A stretch of 43,528 nt of DNA from Betaproteobacteria bacterium (GTDB lineage: Bacteria; Pseudomonadota; Gammaproteobacteria; Burkholderiales; CAIKXV01): the NCBI GenBank assembly GCA_021298815.1, contig JAJTHE010000089.1, positions 1 through 43,528 of the forward strand, in the 5' to 3' direction. Position numbers and translations under genes: made by a program. Below the pieces are notes generated by a model, which was not told where the DNA came from, made no database searches, and saw nothing but the letters and a program-made list of their open reading frames with translations. Positions 15,003 through 22,455 of this stretch are shown here, piece by piece (position 1 is the stretch's first letter; every line of letters starts with the position of its first letter).

Positions 15003-15350
15003 ATGGCCACCACTTCGAAATTCAGTTTCGGCGACGTGGTTCTGGTGCCCTTCCCGTTCAGCGACCAGTCAGGCACCAAAAGGCGCCCTGCTGTAGTTGT
15101 TTCCAGCGACAGCTACCAAGCCAACCGACGCGACATCGTGATCATGGCGATCACCAGTCAGGTGCGCCAGCCGCTCGGCTTCGGCGAAGCAATGGTCGCT
15201 GGCTGGCAAGCCGCCGGGCTCATCAAGCCCTCGTCGATCAAGCCCGTGTTCACAACAATCGAGCAAGCCCTCGTCACGCGAATCCTGGGCAAGCTCGCAC
15301 CGCCAGACATCCAGACGTTACGCGACGTCGTGGCCGAAGTGATCCGGTGA
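15003..15350 (+). CDS. MazF/PemK-family mRNA interferase toxin
   Basis: The 115-residue protein begins MATTSKFSFGDVVLVPFPFSDQSGTKRRPAVVVS, the standard N-terminal beta-barrel start of MazF/PemK toxins, with the conserved GDVVLVxFPFSD and KxRPAVV motifs. A later SSIKPVFTTIEQ segment matches the family's central strand region. Such toxins cut mRNA at short sites and are held inactive by the cognate antitoxin upstream. Full length and intact, so probably functional. The next 332 bp hold no gene. Confidence 0.88.
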   Translation: MATTSKFSFGDVVLVPFPFSDQSGTKRRPAVVVSSDSYQANRRDIVIMAITSQVRQPLGFGEAMVAGWQAAGLIKPSSIKPVFTTIEQALVTRILGKLAPPDIQTLRDVVAEVIR

Positions 15351-15682
15351 CGGATGCGGCTGAACAGAAGCGTCATCCATTCCACTGGGCTCATCCTATT
15401 CGCTTGGATCAACTATCCCGCCAAACTCGGAATCCTGCGCACTCCACCGTAGCGATGAGTTCGATGATCCCCGGCCGCCCCTTGTTGGAAGGCCCTGCTC
15501 GCCTGATTAAAGAGATACTTAATCGACTCAGCGTCCGTAAACGGTAGCGACACCGCCTGCGCTGGTCAAGAGGTGCCCATCCCGGGTCCGTCACATGGCA
15601 CGGGCCCAGGCGCCACCGCCTTCCATCACACCCTCTGCAAACTGTGCTACCTTGTGTACAATAAATCACACGGTGTCTGCTC
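15351..15682. other. 332-bp gene-free interval, lower GC
   Basis: No convincing gene is seen on either strand. It includes a short AT-rich dyad, GATTAA (15505-15510) and TTAATC (15519-15524) with an 8-base spacer, and ends with the promoter region of the RHH antitoxin gene. It is visibly less GC-rich than its surroundings, in keeping with an acquired toxin-antitoxin patch. Confidence 0.5.
15653..15675 (+). promoter_or_regulatory. probable promoter/operator of the RHH-ParE pair
   Basis: A -10-like TACAAT (15657-15662) lies 21 bases upstream of the antitoxin ATG, inside an imperfect dyad GTGT ... CACAC. No good -35 box is visible. Autorepression by the RHH antitoxin at such a dyad is usual for these pairs. 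Confidence 0.35.
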
Positions 15683-15925
15683 ATGTCTACGACCATGACT
15701 GTCCGCATCGAGAATGACGTGAAGGATCGCCTCGAAGGCCTCGCAGAGGCGACCCAGCGCAGCAAGTCGTTCCTTGCGGCGGAAGCGATCAGGCAGTACG
15801 TCGAAACCAACGAATGGCAGATCCGGGAAGTGCAGGCCGCGTTGAGGGAAGCAGACGCTGGCGACTTCGCGTCCGAAGCGGATGTGGACGCGCTGGCGCG
15901 CAAGTGGGACGTGAATGCGCGTTAG
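15683..15925 (+). CDS. ribbon-helix-helix (RHH) antitoxin
   Basis: The 80-residue protein begins MSTTMTVRIENDVKDRLEGLAEATQRSKSFLAAEAIR, a complete ribbon-helix-helix DNA-binding domain of the CopG/ParD/RelB type (beta strand 4-9, helices 11-23 and 28-42). The rest is an acidic tail (ADAGDFASEADVDALARKW) expected to wrap the toxin. It overlaps the toxin gene by 11 bp, the common antitoxin-first coupling. Confidence 0.9.
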   Translation: MSTTMTVRIENDVKDRLEGLAEATQRSKSFLAAEAIRQYVETNEWQIREVQAALREADAGDFASEADVDALARKWDVNAR

Positions 15926-16199
15926 ATGGTTGCGCGCTGCACTGCTTAACCTCGACCAGGAAGCGACACACATCGCTTCCGAGGATCCCGCGGCCGCCGG
16001 CCTCATCGTCAAGCGGATCCTTGGCCCGGTATCGATCCTCGCCGAGCAACCAGGACTCGGCCGTCCCGGCCGGATTCCGGGCACCAGGGAACTGATCGTT
16101 GCCCGGACACCCTATTGCGTTCCCTACCGCGTGCGCGGCGACACGGTGGAAATCCTGCGCGTATTCCACACCTCGAGGCGACCGCCCGACCAATGGTAA
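15915..16199 (+). CDS. RelE/ParE-family toxin
   Basis: The 94-residue product has the RelE/ParE pattern: an N-terminal helical hairpin (WLRAALLNLDQEATHIASEDPAAAG), the central PGLGRPGRIPGTRELIV strand region and the C-terminal PYCVPYRVRGDTVEILRVFHTSRRPP strands, with the R-x-FH-x-xR ending typical of the family. It may poison gyrase (ParE) or cut mRNA (RelE); sequence alone does not decide. The start lies inside the antitoxin's last codons. It ends 22 bp before the convergent carbamoylase gene, closing the toxin-antitoxin patch. Confidence 0.9.
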   Translation: MRVRWLRAALLNLDQEATHIASEDPAAAGLIVKRILGPVSILAEQPGLGRPGRIPGTRELIVARTPYCVPYRVRGDTVEILRVFHTSRRPPDQW

Positions 16200-16221
16200 G
16201 GACGACCCGGCAACGCGCTGG

Positions 16222-17172
16222 CTACGGCCCCTCCGCCGGCGTCACCTCCGCCCCCACCCGCTCCACGATCAGCCGGTAGTGTTCCGGCCGCCGGTGCGCG
16301 GCGAAGTTGAACATCGTCTTCTTCAGGTCGTTCGCCAGGTCGATGTCCGCGTTGAAGCAGACCACCTCGTCTTCCTCGCTGACCGACTTGGCGACGATCT
16401 CGCCGGTGGGCGCGACGATCAGCGAATGGCCGAACATCCGGTTGCCGTCCTCGAAGCCGCACTTGGCGGTCTCGACCAGCCAGGTGGCGTTCTGGAAGGC
16501 CATCGACTGCGCCATGATCAGGTGGTGGTGCACGCGCAGCGCGGGCGGCTCCGGATAGTGCAGGTTCTCGGTCGGGGTGTTGAAGCCGAGCGAGACGATC
16601 TCGGCGCCCTGCAGCGCGAGCACGCGGAATGCCTCCGGCCATCGGCGGTCGTTGCAGATCAGCATGCCGGCGACCATGTCCATGAACTTCCAGACGCGGA
16701 AGCCGAGGTTACCGACATCGAAGTACTTCTTCTCCAGGTGCTGGAATGCCGCCTCGGGCTTGTGCTCGGCATGGCCAGGCAGGTGGATCTTGCGGTACTT
16801 GCCGGCGATGCGTCCGTCCGGCCCGACCAGGATTGCGGTGTTGTAGCGATGCACGACGCCGTCCTCGACGATGCGCTCGGCATAGCCGAGGTAGAAGCCG
16901 ATGCCGAGCTTCTTCGCCTCGTCGAACAGCGGCTGCGTTTCCGGCGAGGGCATGGTGAACTCGTAGAACCGGCGGTCGACCTCGTCCTGGTCCTCGAACC
17001 AGTAGCGCGGGAAGAAGGTGGTGAACGCGAGTTCCGGGAACACGACATACCGCGCGCCCATCGCATGCGCATCGCGCAGCAGCTTCACCAGCCGCGCGGT
17101 CGCGGTGGTACGGGTGTCGGCCAGGTGGAGCGGGCCGAGCTGGGCCGCCGCGATCTTCAGGTGTCGAGCCAT
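16222..17172 (-). CDS. N-carbamoyl-D-amino-acid hydrolase (nitrilase superfamily)
   Basis: This cytoplasmic enzyme should hydrolyse N-carbamoyl-D-amino acids to the D-amino acid, CO2 and ammonia, the last step of the D-hydantoinase route. The 316-residue protein matches the known Agrobacterium D-carbamoylase closely in pattern. The nitrilase triad is visible as Glu47 (VVFPELAFTTFFPR), Lys128 (GKYRKIHLPGH) and Cys173 (ICNDRRWPE). FQHLEKKYF and FGHSLIVAPTGEIVA are also shared. It lies 52 bp downstream of the CodA-like amidohydrolase on the same strand, so a ring-opened ureide from a neighbour could be its substrate. A related nitrilase-family ureidopropionase is possible, but the dense shared motifs favour D-carbamoylase. 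Confidence 0.9.
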   Translation of the reverse strand: MARHLKIAAAQLGPLHLADTRTTATARLVKLLRDAHAMGARYVVFPELAFTTFFPRYWFEDQDEVDRRFYEFTMPSPETQPLFDEAKKLGIGFYLGYAERIVEDGVVHRYNTAILVGPDGRIAGKYRKIHLPGHAEHKPEAAFQHLEKKYFDVGNLGFRVWKFMDMVAGMLICNDRRWPEAFRVLALQGAEIVSLGFNTPTENLHYPEPPALRVHHHLIMAQSMAFQNATWLVETAKCGFEDGNRMFGHSLIVAPTGEIVAKSVSEEDEVVCFNADIDLANDLKKTMFNFAAHRRPEHYRLIVERVGAEVTPAEGP

Positions 17173-17224
17173 GTCATTCCCCGGGTGTGGTTGCTGATGG
17201 ATTCCAAGACGGACGCGGTTGCGC

Positions 17225-18457
17225 TCAGGGCCGCTGCAGCACGGGCAGTTCGCACCGGAACAGCTGGCGCCCGCGCTTGAAGCCGGCCAGCGGCAGCGCC
17301 GCCTTCGCGATCACGTCGCCCGGCGTGTCCTCGCCCCAGACCACCAGGTCTGCGTCGTTGCCGACCGCCACGCCATACCGCGGGAGGCGCAACGCACGCG
17401 CCGCACGATCGGTGATCATCTCGAAGCAGGTCGCGAGGTCCTTCGGGCCGTAGCGCTGCACGACGTTCGCATACAGGTTCACGATGCGGGTCAGCGAGCA
17501 GTCGCCCAGCGGCGTGAACGGGTTGAGCACGTTGTTGGTGGAGATCGTGCAGTTCGCGCCCTGCTCGATCAGCGTGTTGGCGTCGGTCACACCGCGGATC
17601 ACGCTGTGCTCCATGTGCCGGCCCGCGTTGAACAGGTCGGTGGCGGGCAGCACGGCCAGCGACACGCCCGCTTCGCCCAGCCGGCGGCCGATCGCCTTCT
17701 GTTGCGCGACCGGCATGCAGGAATACTTCGACCCGTGCCCGAACGCCACCCTGCCCTGCCAGCCGATCTTCTCGGTGAGGTCGCACACCTGCGGATGGTC
17801 GAGGCTGCCGGTCTCGTAGCCACCGTCGAGGTGGAAGTCGACATCGATGTCGTATTGCTTGGCCAGCTCGAACACCCGGCGTACCTGCCCGGGACCGTCC
17901 TTGTCGTAGCGGATGCCGCCCCCGACCACCGGCGCGCCGCGATCCAGGCAGGACACCAGGTTCTCGTCGGCGCCGGCGACGCCGGTCCAGCCCTCCTGCA
18001 GGAACACGCAGGACTGGATGTCGATCGCCCAGGCGTAGTCCTTCTTCAGCTGCTCGATCGCCTCGAAGCCGAGCAGCCCCACGTTCGGGTCGACCTCGAC
18101 CTGGGTGCGCATGTGGGTCACGCCATGCAGCAGGCTCTGCTCGAGCGTGCGCCGCGCCCGGTCGTAGATGTCTTCCGCGGTGAAGGTGTGCTTGATCGAC
18201 GCGGTGCGCTCCATGTGGTCGCGCTTCATCCGGTCGGGCTGCATCGGCACACGGTCGACGATCAGCGCCTTGTCGAGGTGGAAGTGGCTCTCGACCAGCC
18301 CGGGGGACACCAGCCTGCCGCACGCATCGTGCGAAGGTCCCTCCGCGCGCAACGCAGGCTGCACCGCGACGATCGTGCCCCCATCCACCCCGATGTCGAC
18401 CAGCGGGTCACCCGGACCGGCGCCTGCAAGCCTCGCGTTCCGGATGACCAGGTCCAT
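17225..18457 (-). CDS. cytosine deaminase-like amidohydrolase with altered metal site
   Basis: The 410-residue protein is a metal-dependent amidohydrolase of the CodA branch. The HxH pair is His58 and His60 (ESHFHLDKA), then His209 (DFHLDGG) and His241 (GHGSKYS). By eye-alignment to E. coli CodA, the catalytic Glu217 corresponds to Gly212 and the metal ligand Asp313 corresponds to Asn308 (STNNVLNPF against GHDDVFDP). These differences suggest another reaction or a changed metal site rather than cytosine deamination. The last strands (GNDADLVVWGEDTP) complete the composite beta-sandwich. The gene lies 9 bp after the decarboxylase-like gene and 52 bp before the D-carbamoylase, all minus strand, likely one operon. 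It is full length, so not an obvious pseudogene. Confidence 0.85.
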   Translation of the reverse strand: MDLVIRNARLAGAGPGDPLVDIGVDGGTIVAVQPALRAEGPSHDACGRLVSPGLVESHFHLDKALIVDRVPMQPDRMKRDHMERTASIKHTFTAEDIYDRARRTLEQSLLHGVTHMRTQVEVDPNVGLLGFEAIEQLKKDYAWAIDIQSCVFLQEGWTGVAGADENLVSCLDRGAPVVGGGIRYDKDGPGQVRRVFELAKQYDIDVDFHLDGGYETGSLDHPQVCDLTEKIGWQGRVAFGHGSKYSCMPVAQQKAIGRRLGEAGVSLAVLPATDLFNAGRHMEHSVIRGVTDANTLIEQGANCTISTNNVLNPFTPLGDCSLTRIVNLYANVVQRYGPKDLATCFEMITDRAARALRLPRYGVAVGNDADLVVWGEDTPGDVIAKAALPLAGFKRGRQLFRCELPVLQRP

Positions 18458-18466
18458 CGGATACCC

Positions 18467-19459
18467 CTAGATCTTGAACAGGTCGAGCACCGACGGGCAG
18501 AACAGCTCTTCCGGCGCGACCTTGCGTGCCGACAGGCCCTGCTCGAAGTGGTAGCGGGTGAAGGTCTCGAGCACGTGGTGGTTCGGCTCCAGACCGTAGC
18601 TCCAGTAGTTCTCGCCCATCAGCTGCTTCGCCTTGTGGAACTCGGACACGCCCCAGGGCAGGCTCACGAACAGGTGGCCGATCTGGCCCAGCTCGTACAG
18701 CGACAGCTCGCGCGCCTGCAGGAAGGCCTTGAACACGCTGACCGGCAGCCACGGATGCTTCTCGACCAGCGACTTGCGGATGCCGATGATGTGCATCGTC
18801 GGAAAGATCTTCGTGCGGCGGAAGTAGTCTTCCTCGGTCGTGCGGTAGTCGGGGAACAGGCGGGCAACGTTCTTCGCACCGCGCTCGAAGCACGAGGGCG
18901 CACGCGCGCTGATCATCGCGTCGATCTCGCCCGCCTCGAGCATGCCGGACAGGGTCTTGCCGTCGGGTACCTGCTGCAGGTCGACATCCGGCGGCAGCTT
19001 GATCGGGGCGCGCTCGAGCCGGCCCGGGTCTTCCACGCCGCCACGGCGCCAGTGGATCGACGAGGGCTTCACGCCGAAGTCGTCCTCCAGGATGCCGCGG
19101 ATCCAGACGTTGGCGGTGATCTGGTACTCGGGCAGGCCGACCGTCTTGCCGGCGAGGTCCTGCGGCTTGTCGATGCCGCGGTCGGTGCGGATATACACGC
19201 CCGAGTGGCGGAACAGCCGCGACACGAAGGCCGGGATGCCGACATACGCGTTGCTGCCGCGCGAGGTCATCATCGTGTGGCTGGAGATCGACAGCTCGGA
19301 GATGTCGAACTCCTGGAAACCGAACGCGCGATGGAACGCCTCTTCCGGTTCGATGTTCACCGCCGCGACGTCGCAGCCCTCGATCTGCACCCGGCCGTCG
19401 AACAGTCCGCGCGTGCGGTCGTAGTCGCAGACACCCATGCTCAGCTGAAGCTTGCCCAC
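18467..19459 (-). CDS. 4,5-dihydroxyphthalate decarboxylase-like protein (second copy)
   Basis: The 330-residue protein begins at GTG 19459, decided by a strong AGGGAG ribosome site about ten bases upstream; a longer reading to 19549 has no such support. The N-terminus MGKLQLSMGVCDYDRTRGLF and the FDISELSISSH motif match Pht5-type proteins better than the copy at 13026-14036 does. There is no signal peptide, so it is cytoplasmic and more likely an enzyme than a transport receptor. The middle segment (DLAGKTVGLPEYQITANVWIRG) aligns with the paralogue's KDLEGKRVGVMRHTMTAAVWIRG. It leads an operon with the CodA-like hydrolase and the D-carbamoylase, so its substrate is probably a carboxylated intermediate of that route. 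Phthalate itself is unlikely, as no dioxygenase is present. Confidence 0.82.
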   Translation of the reverse strand: MGKLQLSMGVCDYDRTRGLFDGRVQIEGCDVAAVNIEPEEAFHRAFGFQEFDISELSISSHTMMTSRGSNAYVGIPAFVSRLFRHSGVYIRTDRGIDKPQDLAGKTVGLPEYQITANVWIRGILEDDFGVKPSSIHWRRGGVEDPGRLERAPIKLPPDVDLQQVPDGKTLSGMLEAGEIDAMISARAPSCFERGAKNVARLFPDYRTTEEDYFRRTKIFPTMHIIGIRKSLVEKHPWLPVSVFKAFLQARELSLYELGQIGHLFVSLPWGVSEFHKAKQLMGENYWSYGLEPNHHVLETFTRYHFEQGLSARKVAPEELFCPSVLDLFKI

Positions 19460-19545
19460 TGATTCATCTCCCTGGTGGTACGGCAGCCGGTCTCGCCCGG
19501 CCGCACTGGATTCATGACCCTGCCTGTTGCCTGCGTCCTGCCAGG

Positions 19546-20538
19546 TCAATCGACCGACTTGACGCCGAACTGCCTGATTGCCTTCGACCAGCGGTCGACC
19601 TCGGTTGCGAGGAAGCTGCCGAATGCCTCGGGCGATGCGGGGTTCAGCTCATAGCCGCGCTCGCGCAGCACCTGGGCCCCCGCCCCGCCGGACAGTATCC
19701 GGTTGATCGCACCGTTCAGCCGCGCGACCACCGGCCTCGGCGTGCCCGCCGGCCCCAGCATGCCGAACCAGCTGCGGAACTCGACGCCCCGGAAACCCGC
19801 CTCGTCGAGGGTCTGCACGTCCGGCGCCTGCGCGAAACGCCTGGCCGAGGTTACCGCGACCAGCCGAAGCTTGCCCGCGCGCACCTGCGGCAGCACCGCA
19901 GCCGGACCCGTGAACGAGACCTGCACATCGTTGCCGAGGAAGGCCGCCATCAGCGGACCGTTGCCCCGATAGGGCACGTGCGTCAGGTCCAGCTTCGCCG
20001 TCGAGTAGAACATGGCCTGCGTCACGTGCGAACTCGCCGAGCCGGACCCGTAGTTGTACTTGCCCGGGCTGGCGCGGACGAGCGCCACGAACGCCGCCAT
20101 GGACGCCGCCGGAACCGACGGATGCAGGGCGACCAGGAACGGCTGCTCGACGAGGATCGCCACCGGCGCGAAATCCCGGGCGACGTCGAACGGGGGCGGC
20201 GACACGAGCGCAGGCGCGATCACGGTCGCCGCATCGACGATGCCCAGGGTATGGCCGTCATTGGACGAGCGCGCGAGCAGCTGGGTGCCGACCACCCCTT
20301 GCGCACCGGCACGGTTGTCGACCAGCACCGGCTGGCCGAGCTGCTCCGACAGGTGGGGCGCGAGCGCCCGCATCACGAAATCGGTGCCGCCGCCCGGCGG
20401 AAACGGGACGATGACCCGCAGTGGCCTGGACGGATACCCCGGTGCCGGAGGTTCCGCCGCCACCGCCGCCGTGCAAGGCATCGCGAGGCCGCCCAGCAGC
20501 ATCAGCGGCGCGAGCGCGTGCCGGGGCGTCACCGCCAC
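19546..20538 (-). CDS. Bug/TctC-family periplasmic solute receptor (copy 1)
   Basis: Bug receptors bind carboxylates, amides or similar small molecules in the periplasm. The 330-residue precursor has a signal peptide (hydrophobic LMLLGGLAMPCTAAVAAEPP) followed by the family motif RVIVPFPPGGGTDFVMR and the ligand-loop sequences NRAGAQGVVGTQ and THVPYRGNGPLMAA. The start is taken as GTG 20538, two bases after the stop of the upstream racemase-like gene, with GAGG as ribosome site; GTG 20532 is also possible. It is closely similar to copies 2 and 3 at 21341 and 27171, so the three probably arose by duplication. No TctA/TctB membrane genes are present, which is usual for orphan Bug proteins. Confidence 0.93.
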   Translation of the reverse strand: MAVTPRHALAPLMLLGGLAMPCTAAVAAEPPAPGYPSRPLRVIVPFPPGGGTDFVMRALAPHLSEQLGQPVLVDNRAGAQGVVGTQLLARSSNDGHTLGIVDAATVIAPALVSPPPFDVARDFAPVAILVEQPFLVALHPSVPAASMAAFVALVRASPGKYNYGSGSASSHVTQAMFYSTAKLDLTHVPYRGNGPLMAAFLGNDVQVSFTGPAAVLPQVRAGKLRLVAVTSARRFAQAPDVQTLDEAGFRGVEFRSWFGMLGPAGTPRPVVARLNGAINRILSGGAGAQVLRERGYELNPASPEAFGSFLATEVDRWSKAIRQFGVKSVD

Positions 20539-20540
20539 GC

Positions 20541-21236
20541 CTACTGCCTCAGCAGTTGCCCGTAGCGCTCGTAGGGCGCGCTGACATTCAGTATCTGCAG
20601 GGCCTTCCAGAGGCTGCACTGGTTCGAAGTCACCACCGGCATGCCGAAGGTCTGTTCGATCTCGTCCACCACGTCTATCGCGCGGAAGTTCGTCGCCGCG
20701 ATGAAGATCGAATCGGCCTGGCTCAGGTCCTTCGCACGGATCGCCGCGAGGATCTGCTCGGGACGCGTGTTGTTGATGTCGGCCAGCGGCAGGCCGAGCG
20801 CATCGACATCGGTGACCTGGAAGCCCGACTGCTCGAGGTACTCGCGCAGCGAACGGGCGGTGTCCGGCGGATGCGGCGCGAGCACGCTGACCCGCGTGGC
20901 GCCGACCGCACGCAGCGCATCGACCATCGCCGTCGTCGCGGTGAAGCTGGGCAAACCGCCCGCCGCCTCGGACATCTCACGGCACAGCTGCGCATTGCGC
21001 TCCGGCCCGAGGATGAAGCTGCTGGCCGCGCACATGTAGGACACCAGGTTCACCCGTGCATGCGTGAGGGTGGCTGCAGCGAGCAGCGCGTTGCCGGGCA
21101 TCTCGGGCCGTGGCGACTTCGGCAGCCGCGCGACGTTCAGCGAGACGCCCTCCGGCGCCATGCCGTAGAACTCCGGTTCCAGGACCGCGTTGTCCGCGGG
21201 AATGATCGCTCCGATGCGCCCTCGCTGCCCGTACAT
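20541..21236 (-). CDS. Asp/Glu racemase-superfamily protein (maleate isomerase/arylmalonate decarboxylase-like), copy 1
   Basis: The 231-residue protein has the two-domain fold of the superfamily that holds maleate cis-trans isomerase, arylmalonate decarboxylase and hydantoin/Asp/Glu racemases. The N-terminus MYGQRGRIGAIIPADNAVLEPEF is typical of maleate isomerase-like members. The first catalytic Cys is present as Cys69 (SYMCAASSF). The second position, usually Cys in an SCTDL-like motif, reads AATNF here, with Ala181. A one-Cys enzyme suggests a decarboxylase-type or otherwise altered mechanism. The gene is translationally close (2 bp) to the Bug receptor downstream. A paralogue at 23939 also lacks the second Cys. 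Confidence 0.85.
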   Translation of the reverse strand: MYGQRGRIGAIIPADNAVLEPEFYGMAPEGVSLNVARLPKSPRPEMPGNALLAAATLTHARVNLVSYMCAASSFILGPERNAQLCREMSEAAGGLPSFTATTAMVDALRAVGATRVSVLAPHPPDTARSLREYLEQSGFQVTDVDALGLPLADINNTRPEQILAAIRAKDLSQADSIFIAATNFRAIDVVDEIEQTFGMPVVTSNQCSLWKALQILNVSAPYERYGQLLRQ

Positions 21237-21340
21237 GCCTGCCCCCTTCCCCGTTCGACCTGCGTCCGCTGCCCCTGTGTGCCCTGTCCCTCCGGTGATC
21301 GGCGCCCCGGACCGGTCGTTGCCTCGCCCTGCATCGCCGG

Positions 21341-22327
21341 TCAGGGTTCGTTCTTGATGCCGAACTCCTTGATCGCCCTGGACACGCGCTTGAACTCGCT
21401 GCCCAGGAACCTTCTGAACGCCTCCGGCGGACCCGGGTTCAGGTCGTAGCCGCGCTCGAGCAGCACCTGCGACGCCTGTCCCGTGGTGAGCGCGCGGTTG
21501 ATCGTCCCGTTGAGCCGCTCGATCACCGGCCGCGGCGTGCCGGCCGGCGCCAGCATGCCGAGCCAGCTGCGGAAATCGGTCCCCTTGAACCCGACCTCGT
21601 CGAGCGTCGGCGCGTCCGGCGCTTCCCTGAACCGCTTGATCGAGGTGACCGCCACCAGCCGCAGCTTGCCGGATCGGGCGAACGGCAGCACCGTCCCCGG
21701 ACCGGTGAAGTTGACCTGCACTTCGTTGCTGAGGGCCGCGACCATCAGCGGGCCGTTGCCGCGGTAGGGTACATGGGTCAGCTTGAGCCGGGCCGCGGAG
21801 AAAAACACCGCCTGGGCGATGTGCGAGTTCGCCGAACCGGACCCGAAGTTGTACTTCCCGGGATTGGCCTGCGCGAGCTTGACGAACTCGGCCATCGAGG
21901 CCGCCGGCAACCCGGGATGGATGGTCACGAGGAACGGGTTCTCGACGAGGATCGCGACCTCCGAGAACTCCTTGATCAGGTCGAACGGCGGTGGCGACAT
22001 CAGCAGGGGCATGATGACCGTGCCGGCATCCACCACCGCCAGCGTATAGCCGTCGTTCGCGGCACGCGCGACCATCTGGGTGCCGATGACCCCCTGCGCC
22101 CCGGGCCGGTTGTCGATCAGCACCTGCTGGCCCAGCCCCTCCGAGACCTGGGGGGCGATCGTGCGCATCACGAAGTCGCTGCCGCCGCCGGGCGGGAACG
22201 GGACGATCACGCGGACCGGCTTCACTGGCCAGGCGGCCTGCGCAGCCCAGGCGGGCGAGCCGTGCAGCGGAAGAAGGGTAGATGCAGCGATGATCGCGGT
22301 GAACGCCAACCCGGTGCGCGCATTCAC
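21341..22327 (-). CDS. Bug/TctC-family periplasmic solute receptor (copy 2)
   Basis: The 328-residue precursor starts at GTG 22327 with GGAGG about eight bases upstream; this start decides the signal peptide MNARTGLAFTAIIAASTLL, cleaved near PAWAA. Family motifs are RVIVPFPPGGGSDFVMR, DNRPGAQGVIGTQ and THVPYRGNGPLMVAA. It matches copies 1 and 3 along the full length, including the GYDLNPGPPEAF and KRVSRAIKEFGIK C-terminal segments. It lies 104 bp downstream of the racemase-like gene at 20541-21236 in map order and upstream of it in transcription, so it may head that operon. The ligand is not predictable; context suggests an amide or ureide. Confidence 0.93.
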   Translation of the reverse strand: MNARTGLAFTAIIAASTLLPLHGSPAWAAQAAWPVKPVRVIVPFPPGGGSDFVMRTIAPQVSEGLGQQVLIDNRPGAQGVIGTQMVARAANDGYTLAVVDAGTVIMPLLMSPPPFDLIKEFSEVAILVENPFLVTIHPGLPAASMAEFVKLAQANPGKYNFGSGSANSHIAQAVFFSAARLKLTHVPYRGNGPLMVAALSNEVQVNFTGPGTVLPFARSGKLRLVAVTSIKRFREAPDAPTLDEVGFKGTDFRSWLGMLAPAGTPRPVIERLNGTINRALTTGQASQVLLERGYDLNPGPPEAFRRFLGSEFKRVSRAIKEFGIKNEP

Positions 22328-22455
22328 GTCCTGGCCTCCAGCAGTCGAAGCGACAGGATGATCGTTAGCACGACTGCCTGCGCGCATGCAAGCCTGCAGT
22401 GCCGCACAAGCGCGCCCGGCCCGACCCGGCATCCATCCATTTCCGCTGGCCCGCG

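Noticed and set aside
15351..15682. A small gene between the MazF-like and RHH modules
   Set aside because: Short frames on both strands lack a ribosome site and any recognisable pattern.
13026..19459. Phthalate degradation pathway
   Set aside because: Only the Pht5-like fold is present; there is no phthalate dioxygenase, dehydrogenase or transporter.
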